Origin: VRUE01 sp963824705
GTDB lineage: Bacteria > Actinomycetota > Thermoleophilia > Solirubrobacterales > 70-9
Direction of reading: 5' to 3'
Assembly: GCA_963824705.1 (NCBI GenBank)
Contig: CAWGQE010000003.1
Location: 620,001 to 684,000 of the forward strand
Length of the DNA stretch: 64,000 nt
Positions 33,268 through 41,108 of this stretch are shown here, in pieces. The first letter of the stretch is position 1, and every line of letters starts with the position of its first letter. The notes under the pieces were generated by a model. That model was not told the origin of the DNA. It did no database searches and saw only the letters and a program-made list of their open reading frames with translations. The translations under genes and the position numbers were made by a program.

Positions 33268-35268
33268 ATGTTCGTCTCAAAGGCCGCCGTAGTCGGTGGC
33301 GGCACCATGGGAGGCGAGATCGCGCAGGCGATCGCCGCTTCCGACATCCCCGTCGTCGTCAAGGACATCGACCAGAAGTTCGTCGATGCCGCCGTGGAGA
33401 AGGCCCGCGCCGTCACCGAGGGTCAGCTCGCCCGCCTGGTCAAGAAGGAGAAGCTGACCCAGGAGCAGGCAGACGCCCGCCTCGCCGAGGTGATGGGACT
33501 GATCGCCGGCACGACCAGCTACGGCGACTTCGGCGACGTCGACTTCGTGGTCGAGGCGGTGCCCGAGAAGATGGAGATCAAGCAGGCCGTCTTCCGCGAG
33601 CTCGACGCCGCGACCCCCGGCCACGCGATCCTCTCCTCCAACACCTCCTCGCTCTCGATCACCGAGATCGGCGAAGCGACCCTGCGGCCCGACAAGGTCG
33701 TCGGCTTCCACTTCTTCTACCCGGCCTCGGTGATGCCGCTGGTCGAGGTGATCGCCAGCGAGGACACCTCGCAGGAGGCCGCCACCGCCGCGTACAACTT
33801 CGCCCAGGCGATCAAGAAGCAGCCGATTGTCTGCGGCGAGGTTCCCGGCTTCGTCGTCAACCGGGTGCTGATGGCGACGATGGGGGAGATCTGGCGTGCC
33901 CAGGAGGAGCAGGGCCTCTCGCTGAAGGCGATCGACGAGGCAATCGCGGCGGCCAAAGCGGCGCCGATGGGCCCGTTCTTCCTCACCGATCTGCTCGGGC
34001 TCGACACCGTGCTGCATGTCGCCGAGCACCTCAACCACTCCTACGGCGAGAGCTTCTACGTCCACAAAGGCCTGCAGGGCTTGGTCGCCGACGGCAAGCT
34101 CGGCGTCAAGAGCGGCGGCGAGGGGTTTTTCAAAGAGGGAGAGCAGAACATTCCCGGTGACGGCGAGCCCGACACCGAGGAGCTGGTTGCGATGTTCACC
34201 GGCCGGGCGCTGATCGAGGCCTGTCAGCTGGTCGAGGAGGGCGTCTGCTCGGTCCGCGACATCGACCTGGGGATGATGGCCGGCGCCGGCCTCGACCCCC
34301 GCAAAGGCCTCTTTCCCCCCTTCTGGAAAGCCGACCTGGAGGGTCTCGACACGATCCTCGAGCGGATCGAGCAGCTCGAGGAGAAGCACGGCGAGCGCTT
34401 CGCGCCGCCGGTCACCCTGAAGCGCCTCGTCGCCCAGGGCCGCCTCGGCTTCAAATCCGGCCAGGGCTTCTATCCCTACCCGCAGCCCGACGAGGGCGAG
34501 CAGGCGGACACGGTCAAGCTGGAGACCCGCGGCGACGTCGCGATCGCCTGGCTGGCCAATCTGCCGATGAACGCGATCTCGCCCGACGTGATCCGCGACC
34601 TGGGAGCGGTCTGGGAGAAGGTCAAGGCCTCCGATGAGGTCGGCGCGATGGTTGTCGCCTCCTCGGTGCCGGTTGTTTTCTCGGCCGGTGCCGACATCAA
34701 GGCCTTCACCCAGATGGACGAGGGCTCGGGTGCCGATCTGCTGCACACCGCCCACGCGCTGCTGCGCGAGCTCGGCACCGACAGCGTGGCCACGATCGCC
34801 GCGGTCAACTCGATCGCCTTCGGCGGCGGCTGCGAGCTGGCGATGGCCTGCGACGTGCGGATCGCCGCCGAGGCGGCGGTCTTCGGCCAGCCGGAGATCA
34901 AGCTCGGGATCGTCCCCGGCTTCGGCGGCACGCAGCGGCTGCCACGCCTGGTCGGCCCCAACAAGGCGCTGGAGATGAACCTGATCGGCGACGCGGTGCT
35001 CGCCGGCGAGGCGCTCGACTCGGGCCTTGTCAACCGGGTCGTGCCCGACCACGAGCTGTTCGAGACGGCGCTGATGTGGGGGCGCAAGCTGGCCGGCCAG
35101 GCCCCAGTAGCCCGCGAGCAGATCAAGACCGCCTCGCACAAGGGCGACCTCGACGAGGGCATCGAGGCCGAGAAGCAGGCCTTCGCCAGCGCCTTCGCCA
35201 GCGAGGACGCCAAAGAGGGCATCGCGGCATTCCTAGGCAAGCGAACGCCAAAGTGGAGCGGCAAGTAG
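33268..35268 (+). CDS. 3-hydroxyacyl-CoA dehydrogenase / enoyl-CoA hydratase fusion (dehydrogenase first)
   Basis: A 666-residue bifunctional beta-oxidation enzyme. The NAD-binding dehydrogenase (GGGTMGGEIAQA near residue 9, catalytic histidine in GFHFFYP) occupies the first ~410 residues. The crotonase domain follows, with catalytic glutamates in AFGGGCELAMACD and PEIKLGIVPGFGG. This is the reverse of the E. coli FadB order, where the hydratase is N-terminal. Dehydrogenase-first fusions are known in some archaea and bacteria. It hydrates enoyl-CoA and oxidises the product. GGAGG precedes ATG 33268. It partners functionally with a thiolase such as 3953-5113. Confidence 0.93.
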   Translation: MFVSKAAVVGGGTMGGEIAQAIAASDIPVVVKDIDQKFVDAAVEKARAVTEGQLARLVKKEKLTQEQADARLAEVMGLIAGTTSYGDFGDVDFVVEAVPEKMEIKQAVFRELDAATPGHAILSSNTSSLSITEIGEATLRPDKVVGFHFFYPASVMPLVEVIASEDTSQEAATAAYNFAQAIKKQPIVCGEVPGFVVNRVLMATMGEIWRAQEEQGLSLKAIDEAIAAAKAAPMGPFFLTDLLGLDTVLHVAEHLNHSYGESFYVHKGLQGLVADGKLGVKSGGEGFFKEGEQNIPGDGEPDTEELVAMFTGRALIEACQLVEEGVCSVRDIDLGMMAGAGLDPRKGLFPPFWKADLEGLDTILERIEQLEEKHGERFAPPVTLKRLVAQGRLGFKSGQGFYPYPQPDEGEQADTVKLETRGDVAIAWLANLPMNAISPDVIRDLGAVWEKVKASDEVGAMVVASSVPVVFSAGADIKAFTQMDEGSGADLLHTAHALLRELGTDSVATIAAVNSIAFGGGCELAMACDVRIAAEAAVFGQPEIKLGIVPGFGGTQRLPRLVGPNKALEMNLIGDAVLAGEALDSGLVNRVVPDHELFETALMWGRKLAGQAPVAREQIKTASHKGDLDEGIEAEKQAFASAFASEDAKEGIAAFLGKRTPKWSGK

Positions 35269-35280
35269 CCACAAAAACCG

Positions 35281-35329
35281 GCCGACGGGCCGAAAAGCGA
35301 ACTCCGGGTTCGCTTTCAGGCCCGTCGGC
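35281..35329. terminator. Long hairpin between the fusion enzyme and the sirtuin
   Basis: Arms GCCGACGGGCC (35281-35291) and AAAGCGAAC (35294-35302) pair with 35319-35329 and 35308-35316 around a five-base loop. It begins 13 bases after one stop codon. It fixes the sirtuin start downstream at 35346. Confidence 0.6.
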
Positions 35330-35345
35330 GGAGTTGGCTGAGTTG

Positions 35346-36065
35346 ATGCGCGCTTCGTGCTGCACCGTGGCGCTGACCGGTGCCGGGGTCTCGGTGCCGT
35401 CCGGGATCCCCGACTTCCGCACGCCCGAGACCGGCCTTTGGGCGAACGTCGACCCGATGGAGGTCGCCCACATCGACGTCTTCGAGCGCGATCCGGCGCG
35501 CTTCTGGTCCTACTACCGGCCGCGCTTCCACTCGCTCGGCGACAAACGCCCTAACGCCGCCCACGAGGCGCTGGCCGAGCTCGAACGCCGTGGCTTGCTG
35601 GCGGGCACGATCACGCAGAACATCGACCGCCTCCACCGTGCCGCCGGCTCCGAGAACGTGGTCGAGGTGCACGGCTCGATTGCGACCTCGACCTGTCGCG
35701 AGTGCGGCGCCTCGTACGGGATCGAAGCGGTCGACGCGCTCTTCGACGGCGACGGCATCGCCCGCTGCTCCTCCTGCGGCGGGGCGGTCAAACCGGACGT
35801 GGTCCTCTTCGGCGAGATGCTGCCCGAGGCGGCGATGATGCAGGCGCATTCGTTAGCCGCGGAAGCCGAGCTGATGCTCTGCATCGGCAGCTCCCTGGTC
35901 GTCCATCCGGTCGCCGGGTTGCCGGAAGTGACGATGGCTGCCGGCGGGCGGCTGGCGATCGTCACGAAGGGCCGGACGCCCTACGACGGCGATGCGGCTC
36001 TGAAGCTGGAAGGCGAGGTCGACGAGGAGCTGGCCGCGCTGCTCGTGGCGCTGGCTAGCGTCTAG
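35346..36065 (+). CDS. cobB: NAD-dependent protein deacylase (sirtuin)
   Basis: A 239-residue sirtuin that removes acetyl/acyl groups from protein lysines with NAD+. The NAD loop GAGVSVPSGIPDFRT opens the protein, TQNIDRLHRAAG and VVEVHGS (catalytic histidine) follow near 95-115. The zinc knuckle is CRECGA...CSSCGG. ATG 35346 is used; the longer upstream frame runs through the hairpin. It sits behind the acyl-CoA fusion enzyme, and sirtuins commonly regulate acyl-CoA metabolism, but the hairpin argues for separate transcription. The stop overlaps the convergent gene by four bases. Confidence 0.93.
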   Translation: MRASCCTVALTGAGVSVPSGIPDFRTPETGLWANVDPMEVAHIDVFERDPARFWSYYRPRFHSLGDKRPNAAHEALAELERRGLLAGTITQNIDRLHRAAGSENVVEVHGSIATSTCRECGASYGIEAVDALFDGDGIARCSSCGGAVKPDVVLFGEMLPEAAMMQAHSLAAEAELMLCIGSSLVVHPVAGLPEVTMAAGGRLAIVTKGRTPYDGDAALKLEGEVDEELAALLVALASV

Positions 36066-36430
36066 CCGAGGCCTTCGGCCTTGGCCTTGGCCGCGGCGGC
36101 GATTTCCGCCCGCGTCACGACAACCCCGGCTTCGTCGCACTTCGCGTTGATCGTGCGGGCGCGGGGGTTGTCGTAGTTGGCGCTGCGGGCGCAGATCGCT
36201 TTCGCCTCCGCGCCGCAGCCGTTGACCGGTTCGCCGCCGACGCGTCCCGCAACGACCGCGGAGACACAGCCGGCCGCCGGTGCGGGGCGGCTGTTGCTGG
36301 CCGTCGCCAGGATTAGCGCCAGGATTGCCACGATGGTGACGAGCATCCCCGCGATCAGCACGTTGCGCTCACGTGCAGTGAGCTTGCGCAGAGGCGTGTT
36401 GACACGCTGAAAATGGCCTTCCAACGGCAT
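36062..36430 (-). CDS. Hypothetical single-pass membrane protein with cysteines
   Basis: A 122-residue protein with a basic N-terminal stretch and one membrane helix at about residues 25-45 (LIAGMLVTIVAILALILA). A small C-terminal domain carries four cysteines (C55, C72, C80, C98 approximately). The cysteines in an exported domain suggest disulfides. It ends with an Ala/Lys-rich helix. Convergent with the sirtuin (4-base overlap). No family recognised. Confidence 0.7.
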   Translation of the reverse strand: MPLEGHFQRVNTPLRKLTARERNVLIAGMLVTIVAILALILATASNSRPAPAAGCVSAVVAGRVGGEPVNGCGAEAKAICARSANYDNPRARTINAKCDEAGVVVTRAEIAAAAKAKAEGLG

Positions 36431-36647
36431 TTGCGGCAGGTTAGCGCCTCTATCCGCCGCGACATTTCTCCATTTGGGAGAAGCATCTCAGCCGATCTTT
36501 AGACGCGTGTACGTAGTGGTCGCCTCCCGATCGCGACAGGGTGGCAGGCAACCGCCGCTGGGCTTTGTGAATGTCAATTGGAGAGTGCTCCGGATGACGC
36601 CCGATGGACTTGGCGGCTCCCATCACAAGAAAGGAAACACCGGATCA
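36431..36647 (+). other. 217-base leader/intergenic region before amtB with several short hairpins
   Basis: No gene is apparent. It contains GTCGC/GCGAC (36528-36537 area), GGTGG/CCGCC (about 36540-36556) and GGAG/GCTCC (36581-36592 area) stems in series, then AAAGGA 12 bases before the amtB start. I do not recognise a known riboswitch class. A structured leader or binding sites for a nitrogen regulator are both possible. Confidence 0.35.
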
Positions 36648-37997
36648 ATGGACTTGTTGGCGACGTTAGATACGGGTAACAACTCGTGGCAGATGACGGC
36701 CGCGACGTTGGTCGGCCTGATGAGCATCCCGGGGCTGGTCGTGCTCTACGGGGGCGTGATGCAGAAACGCTGGTCGGTGAACTCGATGATGATGGCCTTC
36801 GTCGCCTTCGCGATCGTGCTCATCCTCTGGTGTCTGTTCGCCTTCAAAATGGCGTTCGGGACTCCGACTCACTTAATTGCGGATAGTGGCTTCTTCGGGA
36901 ACTTCTGGGGTAAGCCAGGCTCGATATTGAGCAGCGCGAGCTTGCTCAACGAAGCACACATTCCCGAGTACGCCGAATTGGAATTCAGCTTCCCGGAGTC
37001 GACGCTGGCCTACTTCCAGATCGTCTTCGCGGCGATCACGCCGATCCTGATGCTGGGCTCGGTGCTGGGCCGGATCAACTTCAAGGCCTGGATGCCCTTC
37101 GTCGCGCTCTGGACCGTGCTCGTCTACACGATCAACGCCTTCCTGATCTGGGGCGGTGGCTTCTTCGCCCAGCACGGGGCCGTCGACTTCTCCGGCGGTT
37201 ACGTCATCCACCTCGCGGCCGGAGTCTCCGGCTTCGTGGCGGCTGCGGTGATCGGACCGCGGTTGCAGCGCGACCGCGAGGTCGACGCGCCGAACAACCT
37301 GGCGATGGTCGCCGTCGGTGCGGGTCTGCTCTGGATGGGTTGGAACGGCTTCAACGGCGGTGACTGGTACGAAGCCAGCGGAATCGCCTCCGCCGCGATC
37401 CTCAACACCAACCTCTGCACCGCGGTCGCCTTCCTGGTCTGGGTCGCCTTCGACTACCTGACTGGACGTAAGCCGAGCCTGATCGGCAGCGTCAACGGAA
37501 TGATCGTCGGCTTGGTAGCGATCACCCCGGGAGCCGGCTTCGTCAACGGCTGGGGCGCGATCATCATCGGCGTCCTCGCCTCGACGCTTGTCTACTTCGC
37601 GCTCAACTACCTGAGCCGAGTGAGGCCCTTCCGTAATGTCGACGACACGCTTGGCGTCGTCTATACGCACGGGTTTGCCGGATTGGCGGGCGGACTGTTG
37701 GTCGGGATCTTCGCCAACAGCTCGATGGCGGAAACCGTGCTTGCCGGCACGATCTCCGGCGGCGGCCTTCACCTGCTCGGCTGGCAGGCGCTGACCGCGC
37801 TCTGGGTGATCGTGTTCTCGGCAATCGGCACGCTCATCCTGCTGAAAATCGTCAGCATCTTCGTGCCTCTGAGGATGACCGAGGAGGACATGGAGACGGG
37901 CGACGTGGCCGTCCATGGCCACGAGGTGTACCCGTCGGACGTGCCCTCCCTGGGCTACCCCGACGGGGTGCCCGCTGCCGCGGGAAGCGCGACCTAG
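36648..37997 (+). CDS. amtB: Ammonium transporter
   Basis: A 449-residue Amt/Rh-family channel with about eleven membrane helices. The pore twin histidines lie in GYVIHLAAGVSGFV and VVYTHGFAGLAGG. VNGMIVGLVAITPGAGFV is the family signature, and a ~50-residue cytoplasmic tail follows (MTEEDMETGDVAVHGHEVYP). ATG 36648 is preferred to a longer frame from 36474 because AAAGGA precedes it and the protein begins MDLLATLDTGNNSWQ as in relatives. Two hairpins, one a strong intrinsic terminator, end the gene. No glnK is adjacent, although a PII lies 7.7 kb away. Confidence 0.95.
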   Translation: MDLLATLDTGNNSWQMTAATLVGLMSIPGLVVLYGGVMQKRWSVNSMMMAFVAFAIVLILWCLFAFKMAFGTPTHLIADSGFFGNFWGKPGSILSSASLLNEAHIPEYAELEFSFPESTLAYFQIVFAAITPILMLGSVLGRINFKAWMPFVALWTVLVYTINAFLIWGGGFFAQHGAVDFSGGYVIHLAAGVSGFVAAAVIGPRLQRDREVDAPNNLAMVAVGAGLLWMGWNGFNGGDWYEASGIASAAILNTNLCTAVAFLVWVAFDYLTGRKPSLIGSVNGMIVGLVAITPGAGFVNGWGAIIIGVLASTLVYFALNYLSRVRPFRNVDDTLGVVYTHGFAGLAGGLLVGIFANSSMAETVLAGTISGGGLHLLGWQALTALWVIVFSAIGTLILLKIVSIFVPLRMTEEDMETGDVAVHGHEVYPSDVPSLGYPDGVPAAAGSAT

Positions 37998-38002
37998 GGC
38001 AG

Positions 38003-38029
38003 AGCCGGACGTCCCTCCCTCGTCCGGCT
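38003..38029 (+). terminator. First hairpin after amtB
   Basis: AGCCGGACG (38003-38011) pairs perfectly with 38021-38029 around a nine-base loop, starting six bases after the stop. No U-run. Confidence 0.5.
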
Positions 38030-38043
38030 GTCGCGACCAGTAC

Positions 38044-38084
38044 GAGAACCGCCCCCGCACTCTCCCGGGGGCGGTTCTCTTTTT
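38044..38084 (+). terminator. Strong intrinsic terminator of amtB
   Basis: A 14-bp perfect stem (GAGAACCGCCCCCG at 38044-38057 with 38066-38079) and eight-base loop, followed by TTTTT at 38080-38084. It is the most canonical rho-independent terminator in the window. Confidence 0.85.
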
Positions 38085-38104
38085 GCCGAGAGGCGCGCCG
38101 GTTC

Positions 38105-39022
38105 TCAGGCCGCCGCGTCGGCCGCGCTGCGGGAGATCTCGCGCAGGACGTCGAGCATCGTCGCCACGGCGGGAGTGACGGCCGCGGCCCGCGGCGTCGC
38201 GGCGAAGACCTTGCGCACCGGACTGCGCGGGTCGAGGGAGCGGATGCGGATGTCCGGGCGGACGGTGGAGAGCGCCAGCTGGGGGATCAGGGCGACGCCC
38301 ACCCCGGCGGCGACCAGGCCCTGGACCGTCTGGTAGTCGTCGCTCTCGAAAGAGACACGAGGCTCGAAGCCGGCGGCGTGGCAGGAGCGGACGACGTGGC
38401 GGGCACAGGGGCTGGCGGCAGAGGTTTGGACCCAGGACTCCTCGCGCAGGTCCTCGAGCCTCAGCTTTCTCCGCCCCGCCAGCGGGTGCTCCGCGGGCAG
38501 CGCGAGGTGGAGCGGATCGTCGAGCAGCTCGAAGCGGCGCATTCCCGCTCCCAGCCGCTCGCCGACACCGACGAACTCGAAGAGGACGACGATCTCGAAA
38601 TCGCCGGCTCGCAGACGCGGAGCGATCTGCTCGGATTCGCCCTCGGCGAGGCTGACCTCGACGCCGGGATGGGCGGCGCGGAACCTGGCCACCGCTTGCG
38701 GCATCAGGGTCGCCCCGGCGGTCGGGAAGGAGGCGATTCGCAGCCGACCCCCTCGGCCCCCGGCGATCGCCGCGACCTCGGCCTCGGCGTCGTTCATGCG
38801 GGTGAGGATTCCATCGGCGTGGGCGGCCAGCGCGGCACCCGCGGGAGTCGGCCGCACCCCGCGGCGATCCCGCTCGATCAACGGTGCCCCCAGCTCGCCC
38901 TCGAGCGTCGCGATCGCCTGCGAGACGGCCGACTGCGAGTAGGAGAGAGCATCGGCCGCGGCGGAGAAAGAGCCTTTGTCGATCACCTCGCGGAGGACGT
39001 TGAGGCGGCTCGTATTCAGCAT
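38105..39022 (-). CDS. LysR-family transcriptional regulator
   Basis: A 305-residue LysR regulator. The N-terminal winged HTH (GSFSAAADALSYSQSAVSQAIATLE, residues ~17-41) is followed by a co-inducer domain with the GRLRIASFPTAGATLMP segment typical of the substrate-binding fold. It lies divergent to the universal stress protein gene. T-N11-A palindromes overlap its own start codon, consistent with the autoregulation normal in this family. Target and inducer unknown; UspA is the obvious candidate target by position. Confidence 0.9.
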   Translation of the reverse strand: MLNTSRLNVLREVIDKGSFSAAADALSYSQSAVSQAIATLEGELGAPLIERDRRGVRPTPAGAALAAHADGILTRMNDAEAEVAAIAGGRGGRLRIASFPTAGATLMPQAVARFRAAHPGVEVSLAEGESEQIAPRLRAGDFEIVVLFEFVGVGERLGAGMRRFELLDDPLHLALPAEHPLAGRRKLRLEDLREESWVQTSAASPCARHVVRSCHAAGFEPRVSFESDDYQTVQGLVAAGVGVALIPQLALSTVRPDIRIRSLDPRSPVRKVFAATPRAAAVTPAVATMLDVLREISRSAADAAA

Positions 39023-39045
39023 AAGTAAATCTTATCCAATAGATA
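39021..39045. promoter_or_regulatory. Overlapping LysR-type T-N11-A sites at the lysR start
   Basis: ATAAGTAAATCTTAT (39021-39035) has perfect five-base arms and contains T39022-N11-A39034. A second T-N11-A, TATC...GATA (39033-39045), overlaps it. Together they cover the lysR start codon and the upstream region, which is unusually AT-rich for this genome. Confidence 0.55.
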
Positions 39046-39142
39046 GGTAACAACAGTTGCCCTGATACAAAGGCCGTGCCACCATCGCCTCGAACTTCGT
39101 TTCAGCTTCGTATTCCGACTTCAAAACGACAAGGAGGCACCG

Positions 39143-39859
39143 ATGGCTCTCAGGATCATCGTTTCCTACGACGACACCGACAACGACCGCGACGCGCTGG
39201 CTCTCGGCCGGCTACTCGCCTTCTCTGGCGCCGAGCTCTCGCTCGCCTACGTCCGCCATGCCCTAGGCGGAGCGCTCGAGCAGAAGGAAGCCGAGGAGTT
39301 GCTCGAGAGAGGCGCCGAAGCCGTCGGCGCTCCGGACATGCCCCGGCACGTCATCGTCAACCCCGGCACCAGCGTCGGCCTCGCCGAACTGGCCGAGCGC
39401 GAGAACGCGGACGCGATCGTCTTCGGCTCCGAGTACCGGACCGCGGCCGGCACCCTCAAGCCCGGGATCTCGGCCCACAAACTGCTGCTTGGCGGCCCAG
39501 CCGCGATCGCCGTCGCGCCGGCCGGGTTTCGCGACCAGCCGTCGGCGGGCGTCAACACGATCGGGATCCTCGACGAGGGCGACGATGCGGCTCGCGCTAC
39601 GGCCGACAGCCTGGCCGCGGCCTTGGGTGCCGGCGTCGCCGAGTTCAAGGGCGCACCGGTCGACCTGCTCGTCGTCGGCTCGCGGCCCGAGTCGCCACAG
39701 GGCAAGGTCACGATAAGCGCCTCCAGCGACTACGCGGTCGAGGCGGCCAGCTACCCGGTGCTCATCGTCCCGCGCGGGGTCGCGGTCCGCTTCGAGGCGG
39801 CCGCATCCGAGCCGCAGGCGCCGCAGGACGAGCCAGAGGCGCCGCCCGTTACTGCCTAG
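39143..39859 (+). CDS. Universal stress protein (UspA family)
   Basis: A 238-residue Usp. The first ~135 residues form one Usp domain (IIVSYDDTDNDRDALALG, ending in the FGSEYRTAAGTLKPGISAHKLL nucleotide-loop region). The second half is a shorter, partly degenerate copy (IGILDEGDDAARATADSLAAALG to VLIVPRG) with an acidic Pro/Glu tail. ATG 39143 has AAGGAGG eight bases upstream. The 3' end overlaps the convergent hypothetical gene by 11 bases. Probably ATP-binding and stress-induced, possibly under the divergent LysR regulator. Confidence 0.88.
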   Translation: MALRIIVSYDDTDNDRDALALGRLLAFSGAELSLAYVRHALGGALEQKEAEELLERGAEAVGAPDMPRHVIVNPGTSVGLAELAERENADAIVFGSEYRTAAGTLKPGISAHKLLLGGPAAIAVAPAGFRDQPSAGVNTIGILDEGDDAARATADSLAAALGAGVAEFKGAPVDLLVVGSRPESPQGKVTISASSDYAVEAASYPVLIVPRGVAVRFEAAASEPQAPQDEPEAPPVTA

Positions 39860-40301
39860 GGGCTTTTTTAGTCACGACGATCACGGCCGCGACCTCCGGG
39901 TCGCGGCCGTTGATCTTCTTCTCCGCGTCGCCGAGCGGAACCGGCAACGCCGTCTGGCCGCTGAGCATTTCGGCCACGGTGGCCTCGGGCAGTTCAGCCT
40001 CGACGATGAACGCGTCGGGCAGCTTTGGCTGCTCGGTCGTCTCGAGTACGCGCCGGGTCACGTCCTGGGCCGAGCGCTCGGCGTTCGACCAGCCCTGGCC
40101 GAAAGAGAGGTCCGGGTTGTCGAGGTGCGGTCCTTCGAGGATTCGCAGCGAGCTCTCGCGCGGGTCCCACTCGTGTTCACCCAGCTCGACCGGCCGGCCG
40201 GTCAGCCACGGCTCGAGAACCGTCCGCCGCAGATCCCCCGGGCTGAGGTTGAAGGCACGAGCGTGGTTGAGGGCGCCGCTGATCTCGACGTGGAAAGGCA
40301 C
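39849..40301 (-). CDS. Hypothetical actinobacterial protein
   Basis: A 150-residue soluble protein starting at GTG 40301: MPFHVEISGALNHARAFNL, then EHEWDPRESSLRILEG and a C-terminal strand AAVIVVTKKAPRQ. No cysteines, no membrane segment, no recognised domain. TAAGGT lies six bases before the start with no Shine-Dalgarno. Coding quality (regular amphipathic pattern, family-like N-terminus) supports a real gene. It overlaps the end of uspA by 11 bases in convergent orientation. Function unknown. Confidence 0.7.
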   Translation of the reverse strand: MPFHVEISGALNHARAFNLSPGDLRRTVLEPWLTGRPVELGEHEWDPRESSLRILEGPHLDNPDLSFGQGWSNAERSAQDVTRRVLETTEQPKLPDAFIVEAELPEATVAEMLSGQTALPVPLGDAEKKINGRDPEVAAVIVVTKKAPRQ

Positions 40302-40307
40302 GGTCCA

Positions 40308-40313
40308 ACCTTA
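40308..40313 (-). promoter_or_regulatory. Putative leaderless -10 box
   Basis: TAAGGT on the minus strand, six bases before GTG 40301, with no Shine-Dalgarno sequence. Confidence 0.4.
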
Positions 40314-40352
40314 TGTATGCCGCGGCTCGGGTGCATTCGCGATGATCCGCCG

Positions 40353-41009
40353 GTGAACGAGTCCTCGCCCACGGCGGTCGTCTTCGACAACGACGGCTTG
40401 CTGCTCGATACCGAGTCCGTCTGGACGCGGGCCGAGCACGACCTCTTCGAGCGGCGCGGGCTCGACTTCACCCCTGCCGACAAGCGCGATTTGGTCGGCA
40501 CCTCGGCCGAGATCGCCGGGGCCATCCTCGAGCGACGCCTGGGTGAGCCCGGCCGCGCTTCTGCGCTTATCGAGGAGCTGAACGAGCTGGTGGTCGCCGA
40601 GCTCGAGCACGGGGTGGAGGCGATGCTCGGGGCCCGCGAGCTGTTGCACACCCTGAAGCAGCGTGGGACACCGATCGGACTCGTCTCCAACTCGCCACTC
40701 GTCTTCGTCCAACGCTCGTTGGAGATCGTCGGTTTTGCCGACAGCTTCGACGTCGTGATCAGCGCCCACGAAGTCGCGGCCCCGAAGCCCGCCCCCGATC
40801 CCTACCTCGAGGCTTGTCGTCGGCTGGGTGTCGAGCCGGGGCCGGACGTGGTCGCCCTGGAGGACTCGCCGACCGGCGTCGCCGCCGCTCGAGCGGCTGG
40901 CCTGACCGTGATCGGCATTCCCTCATTGGAGGGCATCGCGTTGGAGGAAGCTCACCACATCGCCGAGTCGTTATTGGATGACGTCGTCGGGCGTCGTTTG
41001 GCGCTTTGA
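40353..41009 (+). CDS. HAD-family phosphatase / phosphoglucomutase-like
   Basis: A 218-residue HAD hydrolase with cap type C1. Motif I is VVFDNDGLLLDTE, with D for the nucleophile and N replacing the common second Phe/Met position. Motif II is GLVSNSP. Motif III/IV is KPAPDPYLEACRRLGV and ALEDSPTGVAAARAAG. It resembles beta-phosphoglucomutase and small sugar-phosphate phosphatases. GTG 40353 is chosen as the start; ATG 40317 is an in-frame alternative adding 12 residues. The stop codon shares a base with a large nested hairpin. Substrate unknown. Confidence 0.87.
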   Translation: MNESSPTAVVFDNDGLLLDTESVWTRAEHDLFERRGLDFTPADKRDLVGTSAEIAGAILERRLGEPGRASALIEELNELVVAELEHGVEAMLGARELLHTLKQRGTPIGLVSNSPLVFVQRSLEIVGFADSFDVVISAHEVAAPKPAPDPYLEACRRLGVEPGPDVVALEDSPTGVAAARAAGLTVIGIPSLEGIALEEAHHIAESLLDDVVGRRLAL

Positions 41010-41108
41010 GGGGCTGCCACGGGGATACCCCCGCTCGGACAATCGTCGGTCAATGAGACCGACGATTTGAGTATCCGCCCGTTCGGGGGTATCCCCGCGT
41101 CAGCCCCT
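41009..41108. terminator. Nested ~100-bp hairpin between convergent genes
   Basis: Outer arms AGGGGCTG (41009-41016) and CGGGGATACCCCC (41020-41032) pair with 41101-41108 and 41085-41097. An inner perfect stem ATCGTCGGTC (41042-41051) pairs with 41057-41066. The element contains the stop codon of the minus-strand gene and touches that of the plus-strand gene, as palindromic element copy 1 does. It lacks that family's inner boxes. Confidence 0.65.

Noticed and set aside
36530..36570. Riboswitch-like GGTGGCAGGCAACCGCC before amtB
   Set aside because: Compared by eye with SAM, TPP, cobalamin, guanidine and glutamine riboswitch cores, with no match. Kept only as an unassigned leader.
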